Assembly (NCBI RefSeq): GCF_000745125.1
Contig: NZ_JQNF01000005.1
Span: 62,001-126,000 of the forward strand
Length of the DNA stretch: 64,000 nucleotides
From: Carnobacterium jeotgali MS3
GTDB taxonomy: Bacteria > Bacillota > Bacilli > Lactobacillales > Carnobacteriaceae
Reading direction: 5' to 3'
In this document: positions 1 to 8,016 of the stretch, one piece after another
Layout: each line of letters starts with the position of its first letter
Position numbering within the stretch: position 1 is the first letter of the stretch
Translations under genes and position numbers: made by a program
Notes under the pieces: model-generated
Databases searched by the model: none
What the model saw: the letters and a program-made list of their open reading frames with translations, nothing else
Told to the model about the DNA's origin: nothing

Positions 1-2
1 AA

Positions 3-254
3 TCAGTAGTGATCCATTTAGTGGATGATGAAGCATTAGCAAATAAAATATGTTTGTCAATTGAGAAAACCTATGCCAGCATGACATTAGATAAAAGAAG
101 AGTTATGGAAGTCTATTATTTCTATAGGGAATACGGAGCAAAAGAAATTGAAATTGCAGAAGAATTAAAAACGAGTCGTAGCAACTTATGGCGTTGGAGT
201 AAAGAAATACTTAAAGCATTTAGACAAGAGTTAGATAAATCAATGGAAAAGTAA
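3..254 (+). CDS. Phage late transcription regulator, ArpU/RinA-like (5' end outside window)
   Basis: The frame is open to the left edge, so the N-terminus is missing; an internal GTG at 9 is probably not the start because family members run to about 130-150 residues. The visible 80-odd residues are a helix-turn-helix resembling sigma region 4: an acidic lead-in, a helix with YYFYREYG, then an IAEELKTSRSNLWRW recognition segment and a basic tail. ArpU/RinA-type proteins sit just before the packaging genes of Gram-positive phages and switch on late transcription. The position immediately upstream of the terminator/promoter region and the terminase genes fits that role. The family call rests on fold pattern and context. 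Confidence 0.6.
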   Translation, partial: SVVIHLVDDEALANKICLSIEKTYASMTLDKRRVMEVYYFYREYGAKEIEIAEELKTSRSNLWRWSKEILKAFRQELDKSMEK

Positions 255-260
255 AAATTC

Positions 261-290
261 GCAACACTTTGCAACGTATTGCAACACATT
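261..290 (+). repeat. Three GCAAC repeats in exact 10-bp phase
   Basis: GCAAC recurs at 261, 271 and 281, each followed by five A/T-rich bases, with a degenerate fourth copy (GAAAC) at 291. A spacing of one helical turn puts all copies on one DNA face, as expected of a protein-binding array. It lies just after the late-regulator gene and before the late promoter region. The same pentamer clusters inside terS (1502-1559). Confidence 0.6.
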
Positions 291-349
291 GAAACTAGTT
301 AAATGATAAAATGGTAATGTGGAATACTGAACGAAACATCTCCTTTAAG

Positions 350-380
350 AAAACTCTTACATTAATTTGTGGGAGTTTTT
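350..380 (+). terminator. Intrinsic terminator after the late regulator
   Basis: A 12-bp stem (350-361 with 368-379, two G-T pairs) closes a 6-base loop and runs into a short T tract. It would end transcription coming from the early/regulator side, immediately before the next promoter. Confidence 0.6.
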
Positions 381-382
381 GG

Positions 383-388
383 TATAAT
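383..388 (+). promoter_or_regulatory. Candidate late promoter -10 (TATAAT)
   Basis: A perfect TATAAT lies just past the hairpin and 32 bases before the next start codon. No good -35 hexamer is present at 16-18 bp, which is typical of a promoter needing an activator such as an ArpU/RinA protein. Inference only. Confidence 0.4.
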
Positions 389-419
389 TAATGTTATTGA
401 AAAAGGAGGTGAAAAATAG

Positions 420-713
420 ATGAATCACGATTTAGGTATGATGGTGGAGTTGAAATACAGAAACTTAGTTGGAGCACACGGAAGAAGCGAGTTCTTTAAG
501 TTAGACGCAGACTTCCTTAATGATCCTGTAGAAGTTTTTAATGTAGGTATGGCAATTCTTTATATTTTACAGTATAAAGAACCCTCTAAAGCTCTTGAGA
601 TATCCCAGTTTTTAGATGGAAAAAGTGGTGATATGAACAGCACTGAAGTTAACGATCCAAATGCAAGACAATTGATAGAATCATTTGTAGAAGAATTAGA
701 ACAGTTATTCTAA
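420..713 (+). CDS. Hypothetical phage protein, 97 aa
   Basis: I do not recognise this gene. It follows a strong ribosome site (AAAGGAGGTG) and encodes a soluble acidic protein without membrane segments. The central part has a hydrophobic alpha-helical stretch (GMAILYILQYKEPSKALEI, about residues 42-60) and the C-terminus is a charged helix. It is the first gene after the candidate late promoter, in the spot where phages often carry small regulators or accessory genes upstream of terS. Confidence 0.6.
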   Translation: MNHDLGMMVELKYRNLVGAHGRSEFFKLDADFLNDPVEVFNVGMAILYILQYKEPSKALEISQFLDGKSGDMNSTEVNDPNARQLIESFVEELEQLF

Positions 714-754
714 TTTGAGAGACCTCTTAACGTGATAACAAAGGAAGTGAAATA

Positions 755-1309
755 ATGACATTATCAATACATGAAAGACAAGTATTAATAAATCAACATA
801 AAATATTGGAAAAACTATCAGATGACAAGGATGATAAAAAATATCATCAAACAATGCAAGAGGTTTATCATAGCGGGTTTGAATATGAGTATTTTGAATA
901 TGGGCCATCTGAAGATGTATTGTCTAAAGATGATTGCAAATTTGTTTATGAAGTAATTAATATGTACGATGACTTGTACTATGGGTGGAACAGTAACGAG
1001 GATATTAAAAACAGTATAGAAGAGTATAAAGTAATGTTTTCAGGGTTTGATTTGAATGATTCTCGCGAACATAAATTCTTTTCTTATGCTAAATTCTTAA
1101 TTGAAGATTTAGGTAGATTTCATGAAACTAACGATTTACTTAAAAAAGGTAGGATTCGAGAAATCAACAGCCATGGTGCAGGACCAGGCGAAGATGGATA
1201 TAAATTGATGCTTCAAAAATTCAAGGTTCACAATGATGTAAGAATGAAAAGACCAGACTTTAAATTTACTGGTGAAGAGATCCAAGATATTGTGAATCCA
1301 TACGAATAA
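755..1309 (+). CDS. YfbU family protein, 184 aa
   Basis: The protein matches the pattern of E. coli YfbU. It opens with ERQVLINQHKILEKL (compare QRLILSNQYK in YfbU). A middle block has VINMYDDLYYGWNS and then a VMFSGFD motif, followed by an FSYAKFLIEDLGRF helix that parallels the YfbU VRFMVNVEGRY region. Length is slightly above the usual 164. YfbU is poorly characterised (in E. coli it has been linked to cell death in overexpression work), so no reaction is assigned. Its own ribosome site is AAAGGAAGTG and a strong terminator follows, so it is bracketed like a cargo gene between late regulator and terminase. Confidence 0.75.
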   Translation: MTLSIHERQVLINQHKILEKLSDDKDDKKYHQTMQEVYHSGFEYEYFEYGPSEDVLSKDDCKFVYEVINMYDDLYYGWNSNEDIKNSIEEYKVMFSGFDLNDSREHKFFSYAKFLIEDLGRFHETNDLLKKGRIREINSHGAGPGEDGYKLMLQKFKVHNDVRMKRPDFKFTGEEIQDIVNPYE

Positions 1310-1312
1310 CAT

Positions 1313-1339
1313 AAAGACCTCAATTGAGGTCTTTTTTTT
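1313..1339 (+). terminator. Intrinsic terminator after the YfbU gene
   Basis: A perfect 22-base palindrome (1313-1334) is followed by an unbroken T run to 1339. It separates the two upstream genes from the packaging genes, so terS must be reached by read-through, antitermination or a promoter I could not identify. Confidence 0.85.
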
Positions 1340-1374
1340 ACATAAAACTAAATAGAGGTGGTGGTGGACATGTC

Positions 1375-2211
1375 ATGAATTGGGAAGCAATACGAATAGA
1401 GTTTGAAGAAACAGATATAACGATGAAGGCACTTGCTGAGAAGCATGACATTAAGCCAGCCACTTTAAGAAGTAGAAAGAATCGTGAGAAGTGGGAGAAA
1501 CGCAACGCATCAAAAAAGGTTGCAACAAAACGCGCAACGCAACATAAGAATGTTGCAACGAAAAAAGCGATTGATGCATTAGATGACAGTAAAGAATTAA
1601 ATGAGCAACAAAAGTTATTTTGCTTATACTTTACTCAAAACCATAACGCTACTAAAAGTTATCAAATGGCCTATGACGTGGAATATAGAACAGCACATGC
1701 TAATAGCTATAGACTGATGGCAAAAGATGGCGTTAGGGCTGAAATCAAACGTATCAAAGCAGCGCGCAATACCGACTGGCTTATTGATGATGCTGATATT
1801 ATAAATGAATGGATGAAGCAGGCTTTTTCTGATATAACCGATTACGTTGAATTCAAGAAGGTGTTTGTTGATTACGTTTCAGATGACGAAGGAATGCCAC
1901 AACTTGATGATCATGGCGAGATGATGCCGATATATCGAAACGAGTTACATTTTAAGAACTCTAAAGAGATAGACGGAACATTAGTCCAAGAAGTTAAGAA
2001 GGGTAAAGACGGAGTATCTGTTAAGTTATATGACAAGCAACGAGCATTAATTGAATTGAATAAATTAATAGGTGGCGAAAGCACACTTAAATTGAAATTG
2101 ATGCAAGTACAAATTGATAAGTTGCAGAAAGATATAAAAGTTGATACCTCTACAGAAGATAAGTTGAAAGACTACTTCACTAAGTTGGGAGCTGAAATAG
2201 ATGGCTCTTAA
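1375..2211 (+). CDS. terS: Terminase small subunit
   Basis: TerS recognises phage DNA and delivers it to the large subunit for cutting and packaging. The N-terminus (residues 1-45) is a helix-turn-helix of the type seen in these proteins (MKALAEKHDIKPATLRSRKNREKW). A basic linker follows, then the Terminase_2 core beginning LNEQQKLFCLYFTQNHNATKSYQMAY. I chose ATG 1375 because AGAGGTGGTGG lies about 12 bases upstream; a longer frame opens in the preceding terminator. The last 11 bases overlap terL, so the two are translationally coupled. A cluster of GCAAC/GTTGC motifs at 1502-1559 within the linker-coding part could be a packaging site. Confidence 0.88.
   Translation: MNWEAIRIEFEETDITMKALAEKHDIKPATLRSRKNREKWEKRNASKKVATKRATQHKNVATKKAIDALDDSKELNEQQKLFCLYFTQNHNATKSYQMAYDVEYRTAHANSYRLMAKDGVRAEIKRIKAARNTDWLIDDADIINEWMKQAFSDITDYVEFKKVFVDYVSDDEGMPQLDDHGEMMPIYRNELHFKNSKEIDGTLVQEVKKGKDGVSVKLYDKQRALIELNKLIGGESTLKLKLMQVQIDKLQKDIKVDTSTEDKLKDYFTKLGAEIDGS
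1502..1559 (+). repeat. GCAAC/GTTGCAAC cluster inside terS, candidate pac or TerS site
   Basis: Five GCAAC copies (1502, 1522, 1534, 1539, 1555) occur in 58 bases, two of them inside the 8-base palindrome GTTGCAAC (1519 and 1552). In headful phages such as SPP1 the pac site lies in the small terminase gene. The same pentamer forms the 10-bp-phased array at 261-290. The repetitive codons (VATK, RATQ, NVAT) partly explain it, so the functional reading is inference. Confidence 0.4.
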
Positions 2212-3415
2212 TAGTTTGTATACAAAGAAACAAACGCAAATATTCAAACGTACCCGTCAAGAAGATTGGTTCATGCTTATTAATCATGGAGCCGTTCGTG
2301 CCGGAAAAACACAATTAGATAACGACTTATTTCTAAATGAATTGATCCGCGTTAAAGAATTAGCTTCAAAAGAAGGCGTAGACGAGCCGATGTACATCTT
2401 AGGTGGTGTTTCATCCGGAACGATTCAAACGAACGTGCTGCAAGAAATAACGAACAAATACGACATTGAATTTAAGTTTGATAAACATAATAACTTTAAG
2501 TTATTTGGCGTAAAAGTCATACAAACATTTACAGGTACAATTGCTGGTTTAAAAAGCATTCGTGGTATGACAGCTTATGGCGCATACATCAATGAGGCTT
2601 CACTTGCTAACAAAGAAGTATTCGATGAAATAATCAAACGTTGTTCCGGAGCAGGAGCAAGAATAATTGCTGATACCAACCCAGACCATCCAGAGCACTG
2701 GCTAAAGAAAAATTATATTGATAATCCTTCTAAAAACATTTTAAGCTTTCACTTTACTATAAAAGACAATACGTTTTTAAGTGAACGTTACATCAACAAT
2801 ATTATTGAAACTACTCCATCCGGTATGTTTACGGAAAGGGGTATTTTTGGTTTATGGACTATTGGTGAAGGGGCCATCTATTCAGACTTTGACGAAAAGA
2901 TACATGTCATTGATGAAGATAAGGTGCCCTGGAAGACAATCACTAAATACTATGCTGGTGTCGACTGGGGTTATGAACACTGGGGCTCCATAGTAGTAAT
3001 TGGTGAAACAGATGATGGTATCAAGTATTTGATTCGTGAATATGCGGCCCAACATAAAGATATTGATTATTGGGTTAGCATAGCAAAAGAAGTAGTTAGA
3101 GAGTTTGGCGGCAAGATTCCTTTCTATTGCGATTCAGCAAGACCAGAACACGTTGTTCGATTTGTTGATGAAGGGTTCTATGCTTATAACGCAAATAAAG
3201 CCGTAATAAGCGGTATTGAGATGGTAGCTAAAGGTTACAAGCAAAACAAATTTTTCGTTGTTAGGCAAAAGGTAGAACGGTTCTTAGATGAAGTTTACCA
3301 ATATGTTTGGAACCCTAAAACAGGAGAACCCGTTAAACAAAACGATGACGTGCAAGATTCCGTTAGATATGCAATCTATAGCAACGCAATGGATAGTGGC
3401 GGTTGGCTGTACTAA
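2201..3415 (+). CDS. terL: Terminase large subunit
   Basis: This is the packaging ATPase-nuclease. The Walker A motif GAVRAGKT is at residues 30-37. The C-terminal RNase-H-like nuclease begins near residue 250 with YAGVDWGYEHWGS, whose Asp is an expected metal ligand, and continues to a DSARPEH segment. The 404-residue length and motif style fit the PBSX/Terminase_3 group, which is usually paired with SPP1-like portals as here. The gene starts inside terS, and the portal gene follows after 13 bases. Confidence 0.92.
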   Translation: MALNSLYTKKQTQIFKRTRQEDWFMLINHGAVRAGKTQLDNDLFLNELIRVKELASKEGVDEPMYILGGVSSGTIQTNVLQEITNKYDIEFKFDKHNNFKLFGVKVIQTFTGTIAGLKSIRGMTAYGAYINEASLANKEVFDEIIKRCSGAGARIIADTNPDHPEHWLKKNYIDNPSKNILSFHFTIKDNTFLSERYINNIIETTPSGMFTERGIFGLWTIGEGAIYSDFDEKIHVIDEDKVPWKTITKYYAGVDWGYEHWGSIVVIGETDDGIKYLIREYAAQHKDIDYWVSIAKEVVREFGGKIPFYCDSARPEHVVRFVDEGFYAYNANKAVISGIEMVAKGYKQNKFFVVRQKVERFLDEVYQYVWNPKTGEPVKQNDDVQDSVRYAIYSNAMDSGGWLY

Positions 3416-3428
3416 GAGAGGTGATAAA

Positions 3429-4916
3429 GTGGATGATAAGTATTTATTAAGCGAGAACCCGCAAGTCGTAGCAACGTCTTTAAATAAAGCAGTGAATGAA
3501 GATAGAACATCAAAAACTAAAGAAAAGGCACGAATAGGACAGCGTTATTATAACTACGAACATGATATCTTATTTAATCGAATTTTTTTCATAGATGATA
3601 ATGATGTGTTGCGAGAAGATACCAATGCATCTAATGTAAAAATACCGCATGCATTCTTTACTGAGCAAGTTGATCAGAAAGTACAGTATTTATTATCGAA
3701 TCCAATTGAGTTAGAAGTAGAAGATGAAACGTTTAAAACTCATTTGGAAGAATATTACGATGATGACATGCAGCTATTCTTACAAGAAGCTTTAGAAGGT
3801 GCATCAATTAAAGGTCATGAATATGCGTATGCCAGAACAAATAATCAAGATAGATTATGCTTTCAGGTATCAGATAGCATACAGACGTTTGATATATTTG
3901 ATGACAATAGAGACCGTAAAGCAATTGTTCGTTACTATGATAAAGACATCACCAGGAACGGCAAAAACGTTACGGTAACACATGCTGAGGTATGGAATGA
4001 CAAAGAGGTAACCTTTTATATTAAAGACGAAAACAAGCGGTTTTCTTTGGATGTCAATCGAGAATTAAATCCTAGACCACATGTCATTGCACAAACAGAT
4101 GATGGGCAGATGTTAGAACGATCATATGGAACTTTGCCATTCTATCGATTAAGCAATAACAAGAAAGAGCTAACGGACTTAGAACCAATTAAGCCATTGA
4201 TTGATGATTACGACTTGATGGCGTGTTTCTTATCCAATAACCTACAAGACTTTGCTGAAGCTATATATGTCGTTAAAGGATTCCGCGGTGATGATTTAAG
4301 CAAGTTGCGACAGAACGTTAAGGCTAAAAAAGTAGTAGGTACTGGTGAAAACGGTGGCTTAGACATAAAAACAGTGGATATACCTATTGCAGCACGTCAA
4401 GCTAAACTAGATATTGATAAGGATGCCATTTACAAGTTTGGGATGGGATTTGATTCTACTCAAATAGGCGATGGAAACATCACTAACGTAGTCATCAAGT
4501 CACGCTATGCATTGCTTGATATGAAAGCTAACAAAGCAGAAGTTAGACTAAGAGCTATGTTGTCATGGATGAACGAAATGATTGTCAGTGACATCAATAG
4601 ACGGTTTAGCAAATCTTTTAAAGCTAGTGATATCAAAGTAAACATCACAAGAGAAACGATGGTCAATGAAAACGACATAGTAGAACGCGCTAAGAACGAG
4701 GCAGATGCTAAGAAGGTTATCGTTGAATCAATTCTTTTAGTTGCTCCAAGGTTAGATGATGAGAGCGTTCTTAAACTGATTTGTGAGCAATTTGAATTGG
4801 ATTGGGAAGAGGTCCAATTGATGATTGAAGAACAGGAATTCACTATGGGATTACAAGAAGAAACGGATCCTGTTGAAGTAGGTGTTGTCAATGGAGCAGT
4901 TGGACAAGTGGAATAA
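3429..4916 (+). CDS. Portal protein, SPP1 gp6-like
   Basis: The portal forms the dodecameric DNA gateway at one capsid vertex and docks the terminase. The 495-residue protein begins at GTG 3429, set by AGAGAGGTG just upstream; the longer open frame to the left overlaps terL and lacks such a site. Recognisable SPP1-type stretches are the N-terminal ARIGQRYYNYEHDI segment, HAFFTEQVDQKVQYLLSNPI and the stem/wing region with IGDGNITNVVIKSRY near residue 350. The C-terminus is acidic. It overlaps the minor head gene. Confidence 0.9.
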   Translation: MDDKYLLSENPQVVATSLNKAVNEDRTSKTKEKARIGQRYYNYEHDILFNRIFFIDDNDVLREDTNASNVKIPHAFFTEQVDQKVQYLLSNPIELEVEDETFKTHLEEYYDDDMQLFLQEALEGASIKGHEYAYARTNNQDRLCFQVSDSIQTFDIFDDNRDRKAIVRYYDKDITRNGKNVTVTHAEVWNDKEVTFYIKDENKRFSLDVNRELNPRPHVIAQTDDGQMLERSYGTLPFYRLSNNKKELTDLEPIKPLIDDYDLMACFLSNNLQDFAEAIYVVKGFRGDDLSKLRQNVKAKKVVGTGENGGLDIKTVDIPIAARQAKLDIDKDAIYKFGMGFDSTQIGDGNITNVVIKSRYALLDMKANKAEVRLRAMLSWMNEMIVSDINRRFSKSFKASDIKVNITRETMVNENDIVERAKNEADAKKVIVESILLVAPRLDDESVLKLICEQFELDWEEVQLMIEEQEFTMGLQEETDPVEVGVVNGAVGQVE

Positions 4917-5976
4917 GGAACTTAGTTTATTAAACACTAAATCCTATAAAGCGATGGATAAAGAGTTGTTCACTTTTTATAAAGATGCTCTAAAAGAATT
5001 GAAGAATGAGATTAAACAAACCATTGATAACTATGATAAGTTAACCTTTTCCAAGCGGTTAGAAGTAGACAATCAAATAAAGATAGCGAATAAAATTGAT
5101 GAAATCCTTTGGGAAATGAACGACAAAACAAACCCTGCTATTCATCAATACATTTCTGGTGAAGCCAATACTGGTTATTATGGTGTCTGGTATGCCTTGG
5201 AAGAAGCAGAGAACCTTCAATTAAATTTTCCATTGTTAAATGAAAGCTATATCGAAAGATTAGTTGAAAAGAAAATAGCCGGAAAATCGTTCTCTAAGCG
5301 GTTGTATGAGAAGCGTGATGATCTAGCTGAAAAGGTTACTACAGCTTTGTTAAATGGAGCAGTTAAAGGTAAGGGATATGCTGTTGTTGCTAAAGAAATC
5401 GGAGAACTAACAGAAGCCAGTTACAAACAATCTTTAAGGATAGCAAGAACAGAAGGTGGAAGGGTTCAATCAGCTGCTAAGCAAAAATCATATCAAGAAG
5501 CTGTAAATAAAGGTGTGAAGATGGAAAAGATGTGGATGGCTACACTGGATAAGAAAACCAGGCATTCACATCAAGAATTAGATGGTCAAACAGTAGCAGT
5601 TGATAAAAAATTTAAGTTTAATGGATATACAGCAGATGCACCGAGATTATTCGGTCGTGCTTCACTTGATATTAACTGTAGATGTACAACAATTGCTGTT
5701 GTTAACGGCCTAACACCTAATTTGCGTAAAGACAACGTAACTAAAAAAGTAGTTGAATATAATAAATATAGTGATTGGTACGTTAGTAAAAAGGTTCAAA
5801 ATGAAATAGGTAAACAGAAATATACCGAATATGTTGGAGAATTAAGCAAGAAACACAGCACAAAAGACTTTGGAAAACTGTTAGACAAGATGTCTGATAG
5901 AGAATACGAGAAGTTAGGCGTGTTAGATATTTCAGATAATGAAATAGAGTGGATTCCTAAAAGGAAAAGAGGATGA
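4891..5976 (+). CDS. Minor head / head morphogenesis protein, SPP1 gp7-like
   Basis: A 361-residue protein bound to the portal in SPP1-like phages and needed for efficient head assembly or DNA ejection. The diagnostic phage head morphogenesis domain is in the second half: RIARTEGGRV, then KMWMATLDKKTRHSHQELDGQ and finally DINCRCTTIAV. The N-terminal half is a helical portal-binding region. I chose ATG 4891; a GTG at 4882 in frame is possible. It overlaps the end of the portal gene by 26 bases. Confidence 0.87.
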   Translation: MEQLDKWNKELSLLNTKSYKAMDKELFTFYKDALKELKNEIKQTIDNYDKLTFSKRLEVDNQIKIANKIDEILWEMNDKTNPAIHQYISGEANTGYYGVWYALEEAENLQLNFPLLNESYIERLVEKKIAGKSFSKRLYEKRDDLAEKVTTALLNGAVKGKGYAVVAKEIGELTEASYKQSLRIARTEGGRVQSAAKQKSYQEAVNKGVKMEKMWMATLDKKTRHSHQELDGQTVAVDKKFKFNGYTADAPRLFGRASLDINCRCTTIAVVNGLTPNLRKDNVTKKVVEYNKYSDWYVSKKVQNEIGKQKYTEYVGELSKKHSTKDFGKLLDKMSDREYEKLGVLDISDNEIEWIPKRKRG

Positions 5977-5981
5977 TTGAT

Positions 5982-6179
5982 ATGGCAATGACACCATTTG
6001 AAAAAGCTGTTATTAGTGAGTTGCAAGGCATCAAGAAAGAATTACATGAGTTGAACAAAAAGAAACCGGAACAAGGTCAAGTTGATGGCGTTGAAATAGA
6101 CAACAATGCTTTATCTAATGCGATTCAAAATAGTATTGGGAATAACTTTTCAAATGGCATTTCTAACAGATTAAGATAG
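5982..6179 (+). CDS. Small phage protein, 65 aa
   Basis: A short protein with an N-terminal amphipathic helix (FEKAVISELQGIKKELHELNKKK) and an Asn/Ser-rich C-terminal tail. GAGG at 5969-5972 favours ATG 5982, although ATG 5973 overlapping the previous stop is possible (68 aa). Small proteins in this slot between gp7 and scaffold are common in SPP1-like phages and mostly uncharacterised. No function is assigned. Confidence 0.6.
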   Translation: MAMTPFEKAVISELQGIKKELHELNKKKPEQGQVDGVEIDNNALSNAIQNSIGNNFSNGISNRLR

Positions 6180-6189
6180 GAGCGTTAAT

Positions 6190-6261
6190 ATGAAACGTTG
6201 GAAATTATGGTCAATCAAATGGCTAAATCGATTGTTGTTAAAAATATATAAAACTATGTAG
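6190..6261 (+). CDS. Possible 23-aa cationic peptide
   Basis: ATG 6190 follows an AGGAGCG ribosome site by the usual distance. The frame reads MKRWKLWSIKWLNRLLLKIY and three more residues before TAG. It carries about six positive charges and three tryptophans and is strongly amphipathic. An intrinsic terminator begins immediately after the stop codon, as for a real last gene of a unit. It may be translated or just a fortuitous frame. Confidence 0.35.
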   Translation: MKRWKLWSIKWLNRLLLKIYKTM

Positions 6262-6291
6262 AAAGTCATTAGCAAACGCTAGTGGCTTTTT
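6262..6291 (+). terminator. Hairpin terminator between head and scaffold genes
   Basis: A 12-bp stem (6262-6273 with 6278-6289, three G-T pairs) with a 4-base AAAC loop runs into T5. In the middle of the structural operon it would reduce scaffold and capsid expression unless read-through or a new promoter acts. Confidence 0.65.
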
Positions 6292-6301
6292 ATCTTGGAA
6301 C

Positions 6302-6427
6302 GATAAGTGGTTTGGACTTATCACGAATGAGTGCTGTTGGTGGGTTCTGCTCATTCACATTTCGCTATTGCATGGCGTTATATGCAAACCACACATGATG
6401 CAACCATGTAAACAGCGTAGTGGCGAA
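6302..6427 (+). ncRNA. Structured non-coding region upstream of scaffold gene
   Basis: Three stable stems follow in 126 bases with no open frame. Stem 1 pairs 6302-6308 with 6316-6322. Stem 2 pairs 6325-6331 with 6350-6356 and is extensible by G-T pairs. Stem 3 is an 11-bp helix of 6361-6371 with 6417-6427, enclosing a small hairpin 6393-6397/6405-6409. The last stem ends next to the scaffold ribosome site (GGGAG at 6428-6432). It could be a translational leader or an independent phage RNA. No known family is recognised. Confidence 0.45.
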
Positions 6428-6437
6428 GGGAGAAAGC

Positions 6438-7052
6438 ATGACATTCAAAGAGTATTTAATTTCAGTTGGATTAACAGAAGAACAAGCAAATAAAACGGTG
6501 GATGGTATGCCGGCAAACAAATTGTACATCGCATCCGAAGAAAATCTTGATTCACGTTATACCAAACTGAAAGAACAGAAAGAACAGCTAGAAAGTGATT
6601 TAAACAGCGCAAACGAACTTGTAACAGGCTTGCAGAAGTCAAACAAAGACGTTGAAGGTTTGCAAACGCAGATTAGTGACTATCAATCAAAAGTTGAAAC
6701 GCTTGAAACAGAACGTGCAGCTGAACGCAAAACATATTCGTTGAAGGAAGCATTGACTAAAGAAGGTGTGTCAGACGTTGATTACATGCTTTATAAGCTG
6801 GGTGAAGTCGAAACGGATAAAGACGGCAACATCATTGATTTAGATAACAAAGTGAAATCATTGAAAGAAACTAATCCAACATTCTTTGCTGCAAAAGAAA
6901 ACAACGATCCAAATGTTCCTGGATATAAAGTTATTGATAACAAATTAAACATTGGTAAAGCAGGTACATTGTCAAAAGATGACATCATGAATATTAAAGA
7001 TGTTAAAGAGCGACAAGAGAAAATCAAAGAGAATATTAATTTATTCCAATAA
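6438..7052 (+). CDS. Capsid scaffolding protein
   Basis: A 204-residue acidic protein placed immediately before the major capsid gene. Residues 30-100 are a long coiled coil (KLKEQKEQLESDLNSANEL through VETLETERAAERK), followed by a flexible Asp/Asn-rich segment and a charged C-terminus. This is the architecture of SPP1 gp11-type scaffolds, which organise the procapsid shell and leave before DNA filling. ATG 6438 is preferred because GGGAGAAAGC precedes it; a GTG at 6420 would lie inside the last RNA stem. Confidence 0.8.
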   Translation: MTFKEYLISVGLTEEQANKTVDGMPANKLYIASEENLDSRYTKLKEQKEQLESDLNSANELVTGLQKSNKDVEGLQTQISDYQSKVETLETERAAERKTYSLKEALTKEGVSDVDYMLYKLGEVETDKDGNIIDLDNKVKSLKETNPTFFAAKENNDPNVPGYKVIDNKLNIGKAGTLSKDDIMNIKDVKERQEKIKENINLFQ

Positions 7053-7068
7053 TAAAGGGGATTTTAAA

Positions 7069-7998
7069 ATGAAAAAGAATTTATTAGGCATGAACTTACA
7101 GTTTTTCGCAGCACAGAACTTTCCAGAGACTAATTTACAAACTCAAACATCACTAGGTAACTTTGTTGAGAAATCAGTTGATTACTCATACCGATTTGCA
7201 GATGATTTAACTGGATTTTTAGATGCGTTAGGAATTACGCGTCAATTTTCAGTACAAGAAGGGTTCAAAATTAAGCAGTATGGTAAGCCAGAAGTAGATT
7301 TAAAAGATGGTAACGTTCCAGAAGGCGATATCATTCCGCTTTCTAAAGTCACTCCAAAAGAAGTGTCTGAAAAAGAAATTATCTTAAAAAAATATCGCAA
7401 AGCGACATCTGCCGAAGCTATCCAACGTTTTGGTTTAGATCAAGCGGTGAACATCACAGATGAAGCGTTAGTCAAAGAGATTCAAAAAGGTGTTCGAGAT
7501 AGTTTGTTTGGGACAATTCAAGCCGGACAAGCTACTCCTAACCTAAACGACACAAACGGACTACAAGGTGCATTAGCTACAGCATGGGGTGCGTTAAACA
7601 CTGTATTTGAGGATGATGCTGTTCGTGTGGTTGCATTTGCCAACCCGATGGATGTTGCTCAAGCGTTAGCTGATAAAGAGATCACGTTAGAAACTCAATT
7701 TGGTTTGAATTACTACACATCCGCAACTGGAACAGTCGTATTTTCGACAACACAAGTTGCTATTGGTTCAATTTATGCTACCGCACCAGAAAATCTACAA
7801 TTAGCATTTATTCCAGCGAATGGTGAAGCTGGGCGTGCATTTGGCTTAACGGCTGATTCTACTGGATTCATGGGAATGAAACATTTCTTGCATGATGAAT
7901 CAGCTACACAACAAACATTGATTATGTCTGGAATTCTTATTTTCCCAGAACGTGTTGATGGTGTTGTTAAAGTTCCGTTGATTAACCTAGAGGGATAA
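7069..7998 (+). CDS. Major capsid protein
   Basis: A 309-residue HK97-fold-type capsid protein, following the scaffold and preceding connector genes. The N-terminus carries MNLQFFA, a stretch often found at the start of capsid or scaffold proteins of Gram-positive phages. After it come a variable N-arm, a charged E-loop region around residues 60-100 and an alanine-rich core (GLQGALATAWGALNTVFE). AAAGGGG precedes ATG 7069. No separate protease gene is visible, consistent with an SPP1-like non-cleaved shell. Confidence 0.85.
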   Translation: MKKNLLGMNLQFFAAQNFPETNLQTQTSLGNFVEKSVDYSYRFADDLTGFLDALGITRQFSVQEGFKIKQYGKPEVDLKDGNVPEGDIIPLSKVTPKEVSEKEIILKKYRKATSAEAIQRFGLDQAVNITDEALVKEIQKGVRDSLFGTIQAGQATPNLNDTNGLQGALATAWGALNTVFEDDAVRVVAFANPMDVAQALADKEITLETQFGLNYYTSATGTVVFSTTQVAIGSIYATAPENLQLAFIPANGEAGRAFGLTADSTGFMGMKHFLHDESATQQTLIMSGILIFPERVDGVVKVPLINLEG

Positions 7999-8016
7999 TA
8001 ATAGGAGGATAAATTC

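Noticed and set aside
4505-4891. Minus-strand open frame opposite the portal gene
   Set aside because: It is antisense to conserved portal sequence and its composition mirrors it, with no initiation site.
6302-6427. tRNA or tmRNA-like gene in the structured stretch
   Set aside because: No acceptor stem with matching D and T arms; stem spacing does not fit a cloverleaf.
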